NCBI GenBank assembly: GCA_021464415.1
Contig: JAKCWG010000327.1
Span: 51,483-115,482, forward strand
DNA: 64,000 nucleotides
DNA from: Lonicera japonica
Lineage: Eukaryota > Streptophyta > Magnoliopsida > Dipsacales > Caprifoliaceae
Reading direction: 5' to 3'
Both the position numbers and the translations under genes were made by a program. The notes beneath the pieces were generated by a model. It saw only the letters and a list, made by a program, of their open reading frames with translations, had not been told where the DNA came from and did not search any database. Shown here piece by piece: positions 47,786 through 58,900 of the stretch; position 1 is the first letter of the stretch; every line of letters starts with the position of its first letter.

Positions 47786-49158
47786 GTTACTTACCAATTC
47801 CACAAAATGAACCATTTTATGAAATGATGTACAACTTAAGTTCAAAAAAATTAATTTCTTTCAAAAGTTCTTTTTTTCAGATACATAAAATCTCCTTATG
47901 CGAAAAAAAGGACTTTGTTTAGATATAAGCTAGGACGTGATTTGCTAAAGAAAGTCGTATTGAAAGTTTGAGTTTTACAGTGCCGGTAGAAAGAGAGATG
48001 CAAAACGTTTTCATAATGCAGGAAAACAAAAAATAAAAAAAATACAAGACTTTAAATAATTAGAATTTTTTTTTTATTTTGTTTGTGTGTGTGTGAATGT
48101 TAGTAATGTAAAGGATTTATTTTCATTATGTTTCTGTGGAGGCCTCATTAGTCTGAGCATTTAACAGATTGGGCCATTTTTTACTTTGGGCTTCACTCTA
48201 CATAGGCATTAGGCATATTGGGCATCTTAAAGATATACCATGAATAAGTGGTTTTCTATATAGGTTTAATTAAGTTACAGATTGGGTATTTTGGGGGTTA
48301 AATGAATTTTTTTTTCATGAAATTTGGTGGAAATATTCTATTGATCATGATCTATATGATTAATAGATCATTTTCACCAAATTTCATAAAAATATTCAAC
48401 CAAGAAGTAGGTTAACTACAAAATTAAAATATATATATCCAGAGTTGTAATGTGATTGAGGGGTTCTTTTGTCCTATCATAGGTATCCAATGAGGACCTC
48501 TTGCAAGGGGAACATGTATCGTTAATGCGGTGTGTTGGAGGTGACATGGCGCTATATACTTCGTAGGTGTGATCATGCTTACCATTTTCCACTCTCTCAA
48601 ATTGTCTGATTAGTTCTTCCACCTAGTTTCATGATACATTGGATATCAGGGGTTCCCTATTTATTCGCTTAATTAGTTCTTCTACCCAGTTTCATGATAC
48701 AGTGGACACCGAAGGATCCCTATTTGTGGTTGACCTAGATTGTGTGGTTGAGCAAGGATGTATGTAATTAATTTTACAGAGATAAGAATGCAATGGGAGT
48801 TTTTTTTTTGTTAGTGTATTTGTGTGATATGCTTAGAAGTCCATCAGTCAAATTCATAACTTTGATTGCATTTTTAGTCAATCATTTGTGATATTTTTAT
48901 GTGTTCAATAGGGTTTACCAAAACGAGAACATGATAGGATATAAAATAAATAAAGAAAAGAGCGGAGACGAAGGATAAGGAAAACTTTTAATATTAGTGA
49001 TTTAGAAGAAATTAAGAAAAGGATGATGAAACATGCTTCATCAATCCCTTATATAACCTAAAGATTATACGGATATATCAACCTTTAAAATCCGAACAGT
49101 TACAACAATAATTAAAGGTTTACACAGTAACATCAATCATATAAACTGAACAGTAACT
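47786..49158. other. non-coding DNA with local repeats
   Basis: A hairpin-like foldback surrounds 48325-48400 (ATGAAATTTGGTGGAAA and TTTCACCAAATTTCAT). TTCTTC(C/T)ACC(T/C)AGTTTCATGATACA occurs twice, near 48612 and 48673. No gene recognised. Confidence 0.5.
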
Positions 49159-50131
49159 TTATTTGTCCATATGTGTCGGCTGCTGCTGGGCTTTATTTTT
49201 CTTGTCTTCAATTATATGTGTGGGGGATTGAGACGCGGTCCCACCTGCGGTTTTATCCTCTTTTTTAATTTTTTTCATGGCCTCAACTTGATCGGCCCAT
49301 GACATCCCCATATATTTTTCTATATGTTCATTATCATCAAAATCTATATTTTCATCCAAATCTTCCAAATTTACAGAAGGAGCTTTAGATGATGTGGACA
49401 TATTATCATCATCAAGAAATCCCAATTGAGAGATAAAAGTTTTAACCATTTTTCTCTTTATTTCTTCAGGAGAAGCATCAGGATACTTCTTTTTAATGGA
49501 GGCAACAAACAGAGTCTTGAATTCTTGATTCATAAAGGCCTAAGTTTTTCTCAGTTTTTTTTTCTTGGACATACAAATTATATTCTTTGTATGCGTTTAA
49601 ATCCAAAATCATTTTAGGAATGAGTTCATCGAACTCATATTTAGGTCACCATTTGTAGAACAAATCTCTAGCAAGAATAAAAAGGTTTTGGTTATTTCTA
49701 ATGGTGTAAGACCACTGAAAAATCCAAGGGATAGAATAATGACCCAAGAATCGTAGCAAGATAGCATTCCTTATAGGTTGAGTTTCGTCAAGATGTTTGG
49801 GATGAATACCTTTATATTCTTTAAAAATGGGTTGAATTTTTTCATGAAGAAAATTTTCCTCAGGCCTAAACTTGAGGAACCAATTATAAAACCAACCGGG
49901 AAGGTTCTTTAAAACCACTAAGGGCTCTTGGAGAGCTTCAAAGCGAAACCACCAAGTGTGAGTATTATAAGAGTTTTGATATAAAAAAGCTTTTGACCAA
50001 GCATCTATATCCTGATGCTTCTCCTGAATACGCCAGCACCACCTCCCTTTAAAAAATCTTTTCAAGTTTTGATATAAAAAATCTTCTCCTGAATACGTCA
50101 GTGAATTATCTTTAAAAATTGACTCGGCCAA
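49159..50131 (-). pseudogene. decayed polyprotein fragment, Trp-rich, possibly endogenous pararetrovirus-like
   Basis: Two minus-strand ORFs (50131-49646 and 49533-49159) belong to one broken gene. A TGA at 49646 sits where a second Trp is expected after YKW, and a frameshift lies near 49533. The first part is Trp/Phe-rich (RWCWRIQEK; THTWWFRFEAL; FSIPWIFQW-like GHYSIPWIFQW). The second is charged and ends Gln/Lys-rich. This pattern recalls the gag/coat-like part of polyproteins in plant endogenous pararetroviruses and related retroelements, but I see no protease or RT nearby. Function cannot be assigned. Confidence 0.4.
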
Positions 50132-50559
50132 AGTTTGTCAACTGTCAAGTCGGCGGAAGGTTACCGAACCAAATGTCGAAATTCGACAATGAGATACCGA
50201 CTCGGTACTTAAATTTGGGGTGTTACCATTTAGGTGCCATGATCAATAATTTTAAAATTGTGGAGTTAAGAATACATCGGTGTTTTGGTTGTAAAATTGC
50301 GTGCCTATAACATCATCCAAAAAAAGGGGTCTTCTATCGGTAACATTCCAATTTCATTTTTTCTAAATAATTATTGATTTGATTCAAAATTTTGCATTTA
50401 ATTAAAAAAATTTAAAAGGAAAGAGAACGAACAAGAAAATAAAATTGAGAGGTTTCAATGTGAGAATCACAACCACATACGTGATAAAAATAAGTAAATA
50501 ATTTTTCGTTTTAACATGCCGAAAGGCACATATATACCTAAACTTTGTACAAACCTTTT
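50132..50559. other. AT-rich DNA before GDSL unit C
   Basis: No gene or repeat recognised. Confidence 0.4.
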
Positions 50560-50785
50560 ACTTTAGTTTAGTCGTTATACTAAAACTAAAAATATTGACT
50601 TTAACCCTTGATTCTAATTAATTATGCATAAACATGGATGCCAAAACAATTAAAGCCAGCTTTTAATTTATTTGTTTCTGTGACCATCCATACATGAAAG
50701 TGGGACATGGATGCCTAAATAATTAAAGCCAGCTTTTAATTTATTTATTTATGTGACCAATCATGCATAAAAGTGTGGCATTTTC
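50560..50785 (+). repeat. distal 5' flank of GDSL copy C, with internal duplication
   Basis: Homologous to 14960-15110. The block with ACATGGATGCC, AATTAAAGCCAGCTTTTAAT and TTTNTGTGACCA occurs twice in tandem here (near 50632 and 50706) but once in unit B. Confidence 0.8.
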
Positions 50786-50888
50786 ACGTGCAGGAGCGTC
50801 CCTGTGTAGGGTCAAGTGGGGCAATAGCTCCCAGATTTTGAATTTTTTTTAATAAATATGAAGTATTTTTAACAATATATATATATAT

Positions 50889-51281
50889 AGGGAAAGAATC
50901 TAAAAAGGACCATTTATTTGGTCCTTAAATACGGACCAATCATTTTAAGGGGGTAAACGGATTAATTTTTTTATGAAACTTGATGGAGATGACCTCCGTG
51001 ATTAGTAGATCCTTTCTACCAAATTTTATCAAAAAATTCAACCGGAAAGTAGGTTAGCTAAACATCTTAAATTTTAACGGCCAAAAAAGTGCATATATAC
51101 CAATTTTTTAATTAGCCCTCTTCCGGATTGAATTTTTCAATAACATTTGGTGGAGGTGATCTACTATTCATGGAAATCATTTTCACCAAATTTTATCAAA
51201 AAATTAATCCGTTTACCCCCTCAAATTGATTGGTCCGCATTTAAGGACCAAAAAATTGGTCCTCTTAAGATCATTCCCCTA
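50889..51281. mobile_element. foldback MITE with about 90-bp inverted arms
   Basis: The left arm (GGACCAATCATTTTAAGGGG; GTAAACGGATTAATTTTTT) is repeated in inverted form at the right (AAAAAATTAATCCGTTTACC; ATTGATTGGTCC). It is inserted in a (TA)n tract, so the target duplication cannot be measured. A second, smaller inverted pair (ACCAAATTTTATCAAAAAATT) lies inside. Confidence 0.75.
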
Positions 51282-51335
51282 TATATATATATATATATAT
51301 AAATTTATGTACATAAATTTATATTTAAAAATTTT

Positions 51336-51630
51336 AGGTAGTGATGTTGGCATCCCCAAAATCTCTTGAAAACACTCTCCTTTTTCATTCGACCCTTAAC
51401 AACCGAATAACGTAATAACGTATACGTTATTCGGTTGTGAAGTACCGAATATAAACTTACAAAAATTTGGAAAAACTTGAAAATGCTTTACTCGGTTGTC
51501 AATAATCGAATATATATAGACCTATATTCAGTCCTCAACAACCGAATAATAGACACTTTACTCGATTGCGAATGACTAAATTAAAATAAAAATATTATCG
51601 AATATTTTTGAGGTTCCAACATCACCACTC
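51336..51630. mobile_element. 295-bp hAT-type MITE, AAAATTTT target duplication
   Basis: Ends AGGTAGTGATGTTGG and CCAACATCACCACTC, with 8-bp AAAATTTT repeats at 51328-51335 and 51631-51638. The interior has several copies of CAACCGAATAA and a palindrome ACCGAATAACG...CGTTATTCGGT. Confidence 0.72.
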
Positions 51631-52979
51631 AAAATTTTTAAGTATAATAAACGAAAATTTATCAATTATCAAACCTCACCCACTGGCCCTGTGGAGACAT
51701 CTCATCCTTTCTTTCTTTCTTTTATTTGTGGTCCTTTCTTCCTACTTTCTGTCCCTTTCATCCGTCCTTTCTCTTTTTTTGTAAGAAGCCAAAATTTTCA
51801 TCCTTTTATTTTTATTAGCTGCACGAGCAATCACTTGAACCGCTCATTCTCAAGTTATCTCTTTTATTCTATACTTTTTAAGATATTTATTTTTTTAGAT
51901 CAATTTTTTAATTTTAGGTATAAATTAATTTTTTAATTAGTTGCATAATACGAGTTGTATTTCTTAATAATATTAAGTGTATTGCTTGAAGTATTGATTT
52001 ATTATTGAATATTTAGTGATTTAAGTTTAAACAAATAAACTCATAATTTAAAATATTAGTTTTATTAGGTATTTAGGTGTATTAAAATATCTTTTGTAAG
52101 AAATATTAGTTGCCAAAAGTGTTTCGTTTAATACAATGTCAATGTTAGTTGATTTAGGTTTATTTTCAAGATAAGTTAAATTTAACATCATCAATTTATT
52201 AAATTTAACCAAAAGTGTTTGGTGACATACATTGAACAAGACATTTTCAATAATATTAATATGGAGGTCGTGCTACAATACTTTCAAAATATGAAATCCA
52301 GTAAAAATTTTATTATAATTTGTAGGCATTAAGTGTTTTAAGACTGTTGACCTTAATGTCAATTAATCTTACTTTGATAATTACAATAAGTTAATAAAGT
52401 GTTATTTAACTCGTTTGTTTCAATGATGATAGCCATTTTAACCGATATATTTTCCGACCAAGTGTAATTTCAAACCGAATCAAATCTCACACAAGTTTTA
52501 CAAACACCTCTACTCACAAGAAATGAGCTCAAGTGATATACATGTGCTATACAAAGCCAAGAAAAGATCTAGATTATCAAACAAGTGAAGATATGCACAA
52601 GAATGATCTCCACATGTTCTACAAGTTATCAAAACCAAGAAAGAATCAAGAACATCAAACAAGTGAAGATACGCACAAGAAAATCAAGTATCATGAAGAC
52701 TCGAATTATCATTAAATTGAGTGAGTGCTTCGATTTTACGTAAAAATACTTTATTGATCAAATCTCTATAACTCAAACATATTCTTGCATCTTTTAAAGA
52801 TTGATTCAAACTAGCTTGAAATTGAATTTATTTGAAAAACATCATTTTACAAAAACCAAGTTTCAAAATAAATTCATATTAAATGATCATATTTTAAGCT
52901 ATAATAAAAATAGGTATCTTAGAAACATATCTTTGAGGTTTAAAAATCATTAGAATTTTATTTGGAACTAAATTGTTAA

Positions 52980-54086
52980 GAGTAAACAGCCCAATTGGCC
53001 ACTAAACTATTAGTTTTGTACCACTTTGCCCACTAATCTTTAAAACGAACCATTTAAGCCATCAAACTTATCAGCGAGTACCATCTAGCTCATTCCGTCC
53101 AAATGAAGCATTAAAAGTGACAGAATGAAGCCATGTGCCTAGCACATGACTTCATTTAAGGGCAAAATGGTCATTTTCTCAATTTCACCTTCTTCACAAT
53201 CCTCTCTTCCTCAACCAAAACCCTAACCCTAGAAATTAAACACCACAGTCGAGCAATGAAGCGCAAGAAATGGTCCAAGCTCGAAGAACAAACCCTCCTC
53301 ACCAAATACTCTAACCTCTTTAATTTCGGAACCCTAGCCAAGCTCAAAACCCGAGAAAAAAATTCAAACCCATCACTAATCAGGTTAATTAAATTCACCA
53401 CCTCCGAGACCCAATCAATTTCCCCTTCAAATGGTCATGGGGAGATGTATCAATCAAGGTCCAAAGCATAAGGCCCCAGTATTTGGGTGTGAAGCAAAAA
53501 AATATACAAATTGGAGAGAGAAGTGAGTGTTTTGGAGAGAGAAGAAAGGAGAAGAGAAACGGAATTACACAAGGAGAAGATACGAAATGGTGTGGGCAAG
53601 GAGGAATTCAATAATCGAATGAGATTAGAGAGGGAATTCGACGAGGAGAGGAGGCGAAGGTTGAAGATGGAGGAGAAGAGAAAGGAGGAAGAATTGGAGT
53701 AAAGAGAGAGGATGGTGAATATACAAATCGAACACGAGAAGCAGATGAGTGTTGTCGGCGTCGGCGCAGGCTGTGATGGAGGCGGAGCGGAGGGTGTTGG
53801 CAGAAGAGGCGGGGGTGAGGATGAGGGATGGTACTTTAGGTTTGAGTTTGAGTTTAAAGAAGAGGAAGAGGAAGAAGGTGAAGTTGAGAAAATGACCATT
53901 TTGCCCTTAAATGAAGTCATGTGCTAGGCACATGGCTTCATTCCGTCACTTTTAACGCTTCATTTGGACGGAATGGGCTAAATGGTACTTGCTGATAAGT
54001 TTGATGGCTTAAATGGTTCGTTTTAAAGATTAGTGGGCAAAGTGGTACAAAACTGATAGTTTAATGACCAATTGGGCTGTTTACTC
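52980..54086. mobile_element. Pack-MULE with about 215-bp terminal inverted repeats
   Basis: Near-identical long inverted repeats (52980 to about 53196, and about 53871 to 54086) begin GAGTAAACAGCCCAATTGG. Perfect 9-bp target duplications AATTGTTAA lie at 52971-52979 and 54087-54095. The 9-bp duplication and long arms define a Mutator-like element. It has no transposase, and its centre is a captured gene fragment. Confidence 0.92.
53256..53860 (+). pseudogene. captured trihelix/SANT-like transcription-factor fragment inside the Pack-MULE
   Basis: Starts at an ATG: MKRKKWSKLEEQTLLTKYSN, a Myb/SANT-like helix start, then GTLAKLKTRE. A frame change near 53360 continues as a second helical segment (FPFKWSWGDVSIKVQS; PQYLGVKQK). 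A further frame change near 53490 leads into a strongly charged coiled coil (LEREERRRETELHKEKIRN; LEREFDEERRRRLKMEEKRK), with a TAG at 53701-53703. The final part reads through GC-rich DNA. The intronless layout is that of a plant trihelix/SANT-like DNA-binding protein with a C-terminal coiled coil, truncated at both sides by the element arms. It cannot encode the full factor. Confidence 0.7.
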
Positions 54087-55237
54087 AATTGTTAAATTGC
54101 AAAAAAAAATATTTTTTTTACATTTAAAATTCGCTCAATTTTTGTCCAGTTTTGATCTAACGGTAAGATGGAGGCTTTCCCGAACTCCGATCATTTTGAA
54201 ATTTTTACAGTAGTTAGACAACATCTCATGGCAATTTTGACTAAAATTTGAGCATGATCCAACGGTCTAATTGGGAGAAATTAACAAAACAATTTTGAAT
54301 TTTTTTGTCAAAATTAGCTGTTGGAAAGTTTGAAAATGTATACCTTGGAGCCAAAATCTCTGTTAATCATCCCCAACGGCCATATGATTTTGTAAGCTAT
54401 ATATATGATGTCTTAGACATGTTTTAACACACTTGAATCATTCTACAAACTTATTTTATATATATACAAAGTTATTCAAGTATTCAATTCATTTTATTGA
54501 TCATATTCTTCATTTTTGAGCTATATATTTTGATCAATTTTGATATTTCTTAGTGTGAGCTTCATTTGTATTTTGTCATATACAAGAGAGATATTGTACA
54601 TTGGTGTTTGTTGCCAAAACTCATTTGAATCATAATTGTGAGAGGTGTATCTCATAGATTAGCAAGAGGAATTTCTTGTGAAAGTATTGAATGTGTTTTC
54701 AATACTTGTGAGAGTGTGTGATAAGAATATACTTGTAGAGGTTTGATGTTCACCTGGAAGGAGATCGGTTATAGTGAAAATTCTCGGGGAACTAACCGAG
54801 CGCGGAGTAGGGGGAACAAGCCGAACCGCGTGGACAAAAAATCTTCGACTTCAAATTTGTTCAATCTTTCTTACTCAATCTTTTTATTTATTTGTTATAT
54901 TAATTGATTGAAGTTACCTATATTATTACTTATTCTTGGGATTGATTATTTAATTGATTGTTTTCCTTGATAAACTTATTTAACTAAGTTGCTTTACTTA
55001 AATATTTTTGAAAAACGTTTTAATTCCGCATTAAGTTTTTAAAACTCTATTCACCCCCCTCTAGGGTATTTTTCGACCTACAAAGACTTTTAATTGTATC
55101 AAATATTACTATAAATGCGATTATGTTTGTGGTTAAATTTATTATCTTCGTTGATTGATGTGCTTTAAATATATTTTTGTTTATTTTAAATTTCGCCCCC
55201 AGTTAGTTAAATTTTTGGGTCTACCACTGTTCACTTG

Positions 55238-56039
55238 ATAAATTAAATTTTAATTTAAAAACTGCATGTTATTACTCATTATTGGTTTTAATAAATTTTA
55301 ACCAAAAAGAAAAGTTGGCATGTATGCATGTAGTACAATAGAAACTTTTTTTTATTACTCAGTTTTACAAAAGACTGGTTAGGTTTATGAAATACATATT
55401 ATTTTCAAGAAATATATTGAAGCATGAGTTTCAAAAATTGTCGCATTTATAGTACTAAATAAAAATTAGTATTTAAAAAAATAAGAATGTAAAATTATTA
55501 ATAACAAGGCTCAAACATTACAATGAGAATAAAAAAAAATTCAAAAAATTTACATATATCACTTCAAATTGAAAAGTGAAGGGACATCAAAGATAAATAA
55601 TCACACAAAACGTCCCCAAACATAAAAATCTTCAAAGAAGAGTCTAAGTCCACCCCGAAATGCCCAACCCAAAAACCAAAAAAATAAAATACAAAAATAC
55701 TTAACGAGCATGTACTAATTAATATTAAGAATTTATTAAAACAGCTGTATATATTGCGGCGTTTATTACAAAAAACTGTAAATATATTGCCAAATTATTA
55801 AGAGGAAAATAGGAAATGGTCTTTTCAACGAACAAGTTAAAATTCTGTTTATGTTAATGTTGTTATCCTTGTAATAAAGAGTTCACCAGTTTTTTATGGC
55901 GGGAATTTTATATTTAACAAATTTGCAAAATTATATATGTATAATAATAGATGCATGTACGTAGTTTTGACTAAACACACTATAAATAGGAAGCCTTTGC
56001 ACTCAGCCACTCATAATTTATCATTTAAATATTTCAAAC
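55238..56039 (+). repeat. proximal 5' flank and promoter of GDSL copy C
   Basis: Colinear with about 15114-15976 upstream of copy B. The TATA box is TATAAATAGG at 55981-55990, 50 bp before the ATG. Confidence 0.85.
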
Positions 56040-57647
56040 ATGGGGTCTTCTCCTATTTTCACAAAGTCTTACTTCCCCACTTTTCTCCTCTTGCTTGTAA
56101 TTAGCACTTTAGCAATCTCTCAAAATGTGGCTGCTTTAAAGAACTGCAAGTTTCCGGCCATTTATAACTTCGGTGACTCGAATTCCGACACCGGCGCCTT
56201 CTCGGCAGTCATTCTCCAGCAACTTCTGCCTTATGGCGAGACCTATTTCCAGGCTCCGTCCGGCCGGTTCTCCGATGGACGGTTGATTATTGACTTCTTA
56301 GGTACATACATACATATATACCTTCTGCTCCGCTTTTAATTGGTTCGTTGAAAATTAAATGCAGTGGAAACTATTTCTGTACACAGTTTTTTGAGAAACT
56401 GTTATATTTTGGTTAGTTTAAAAAAAAATGAAAAAATAAACCCACTATTTTTAAGAGGAATGAAATAGGTTTATATGGTATACAACTCTTTTTCTAGAAA
56501 GGATGGAACTCTCTTTTTAAAAAGGAGAGGACAAATAGTCATTTTAATTAGTGGTCATAAGGATGGTGATGACTATAAAAAATACACATCAAATTTAAGT
56601 TCGGGGGGGGGGGGGGGGGGGGGTCTTATAGTATTATAGTATTATTTTCTCTTTACAAAAAGAAAAATTTGTACATGTATTAGTAATAATATTAATTATT
56701 AGTGTAATTACTTTTGCCAAATTTTTGGTTGTGCCCCTAACGCTATGTTTGGATGAAGAAAAAAAAATTGAGATTTGGAGTGTGAAATTTTATAGATTTT
56801 GGCTTTTAAAAATCCGAACTTAAAATTATGTGGTATGAAGCGCTATTTTTCAAATTCCGACTTAAAACAATAATATTGTAATTTATGTTATTTTTCAAAT
56901 TTTAAATCTAGACGTCCAAATATGAAAATTTGCAATTGAAGGAATTTTAAATGATAAAATTTTTAAGTTCTATCATTTAAAATATCTATGAATTTTAGAA
57001 TTATTTCATCCAAACAAAAGAGTAATTTTCAATACGCACTTCTATATTGAATTTGAAGAGTTTTTCATATAATTCTCATAATCTAAGTTACTAAACTCAT
57101 TGAGGGTTTTGGTGTGCTTATTAAATAACTAAAATACCCGTCATTCCTTAGAAAGAAAATAAAATGTTACTAAATCCAAGATTTGAACCCACTAATCTAA
57201 GATATAAATAGAAAATAAAATACTCAGTAACCGGTTTAATGTAAAGTTTCTTTAATATATTTGTAGAAGTTTGCATAACATGATGAAGTACCATGTGACA
57301 TGTGTCACATGTGCCAAATGTTTTATTATATATAAATCTTTACTGGATTTTCTTAAATAAATTCATTTCGATTACTCTACAAATTAATATTTCTTTTTAA
57401 AAAAATATACCGTCCTCTTTAAAGCGCACTAATATATATCTTTTCTGTTTGGCAGCAAACAATTTGGGCCTCCCATTTTTAAGTGCCTATCTGGACTCGA
57501 TAGGGGCAAATTTTACGCATGGTGCAAATTTTGCAGTGGCAGGGTCCTCTATTTTACCTCGCGTTAGCCCCCTTCCCATCTCATTACAAATTCAATTGTC
57601 AGAATTCTCACAATTCATAAATAGATCACAAATGATCAGAAGTCAAG
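56040..57647 (+). CDS. GDSL esterase/lipase copy C, exons 1-2 (partial in window)
   Basis: Exon 1 56040-56301 (262 nt, same length as copy B) encodes the signal peptide and FGDSNSDTG with the nucleophilic Ser. Exon 2 57456-57647 (192 nt) has the GANFAVAGS block and is 15 nt (5 codons) shorter than in copy B, in frame. Both splice sites are good. Exons 3-5 do not appear before 58900, where insertions begin in intron 2, so the gene either continues beyond the window across a very long intron or is truncated. The part seen has no stop. Confidence 0.8.
56603..56623 (+). repeat. 21-base poly-G tract in intron 1 of copy C
   Basis: An uninterrupted run of G inside otherwise AT-rich intron DNA. It could form a G-quadruplex, and its true length may be uncertain in the assembly. 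Confidence 0.9.
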
Positions 57648-57789
57648 GTAATTAATTAGTTAAATAACTCTTATCTTAATTTTTGTTTTTTGATACACTA
57701 TTTGTTGTTATTCTCGTAATGATCACGTGATCTAGCGAATGTATTAAAAGAAGTTGGAAAAGTTTCGGACGCTAATCACTATAGATATA

Positions 57790-58900
57790 TCTCTTTGGGT
57801 AATTAGCACTTTTCATCCTCAAAATTTATCAATTGTCTCACAGTTGTCCTTAAATTATTTTTTTCGGCGGAAACAACTTCAAAGTTTGCTCTGCATCCCA
57901 TATTCGTCCAAAAGTGGATGTCTCATTAATTAAATATATGGATGAAAAGCGCATGTGCAAGGCACATGATTGTCTATACAAGGGCAATTTGGGTATTTTG
58001 AATAAAAAACCTCCAATTTGGGGCAAAATAAATTTTGCTTCCACCACTCATCTTCAACCCTATGTTCAAAAATAAAGCCCTAATTCTTTATCACAGAAAA
58101 CTCTAAATTTTTGCACACAAACTCAAAACACTTGTATATCTAATGAAAAACGAGTCTCACTCTTGTGTTTTTTATTCAAAATACTCCAATTGCCACTTCT
58201 CTCTCCTCCGATACCGGTGCGATGGACGAATTGTGGAATTGAGGTGAGAGATGTGAGGAATTGAAAAGTAACATTGCTTATAATGGATGTGGATTTTGAG
58301 AGAAAATGATGAGATCGAGATCTCTAAGTGTTCAACATTTACTAGTGCCGGAAAGTTACCTCGAGTCCGATCAAGGTTTTCTAGTTCTCTGGCAATCGAA
58401 GATGTGTGATGTGTAATGTTTTTCAAAGATCTCTCTGTCTCTGTATATATATCTCTGTTGTATCAAGGTTTCCCCTTTCTCTATTGCATCTATCTCTTAC
58501 ATAAACATACAAAACTCAAATCCCTATATATATATATCACACACAAATTCTCCATCTTCCCCAACTCCGGCTGTCGCAGCTACCTCAATCACTCCGCCTT
58601 TCACGACTACCTGTGTAACACCGACTACCCGATTCTCTCCTTGGTTTCGATGACTCAGTTTAATTGGTTGATTTGTTGAGGAGATTACAGGATTGTGAAG
58701 AGAAATTGAGGGGTTTGTTTAGTGTAAAGAAGCTAAGAATTGATTGAGAATTTTTTGTTATTTGATTAAGGAATTTAGAGTTTATAATGTTGGGGAATAT
58801 GGGAGGGGGAAAGGAGTGAGTCAGCTTGGTTTGGGGAACGAGTTATTAAGAATGACTCGGTTTAGTTATGCGCTTGCTTTAAAATGCCAAAATGCCCATG
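57790..58900. mobile_element. probable MULE-like insertion in intron 2 of copy C, right end not seen
   Basis: Homology with copy B intron 2 stops near 57785. The new sequence begins with GGGTAATTAGCACTTTTCATC and includes AAGGCACATGATTGTCTATAC and CAAGGGCAATTTGGGTATTTT, which resemble long arms of plant MULEs. The inner part (58170-58740) is less AT-rich and might be captured gene DNA, for example near CCGGCTGTCGCAGCTACC. Just before 58901, AAAATGCCAAAATGCCCATG looks like the inner part of the opposite arm, interrupted by the chromovirus LTR. Confidence 0.4.

Larger units (their letters stand above)
52345..55082. mobile_element. solo LTR with AAGAC target duplication, split by a Pack-MULE
   Basis: Begins TGTTGACCTTAATG and ends TTTTTCGACCTACA, with perfect 5-bp AAGAC repeats at 52340-52344 and 55083-55087. 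Without the nested element it is about 1.6 kb. The CACCCCCCTCTAGGG string near the 3' end is common in plant Ty1/copia LTR ends, but the superfamily is not certain. Confidence 0.8.
50791..55229. mobile_element. hAT-like insertion, 4.4 kb including nested elements
   Basis: Begins CAGGAGCGTCCCTG and ends GGGTCTACCACTG, with 8-bp flanks TTCACGTG (50783-50790) and TTCACTTG (55230-55237), 7 of 8 identical. Unit B has the empty site (CTTCATGTCATAAATTAAA near 15106), which confirms an insertion. No transposase ORF survives. The inside is occupied by two MITEs and a solo LTR. Confidence 0.72.

Noticed and set aside
47686..47922. 78-codon ORF in the displaced 3' flank of GDSL unit B
   Set aside because: The homologous stretch after copy A (9640-9755) does not preserve the frame, so it is not coding.
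53450..53920. 156-codon minus-strand Ser/Leu/Pro-rich ORF
   Set aside because: It is the antisense shadow of the captured Glu/Arg-rich coiled-coil region, so its openness follows from composition.
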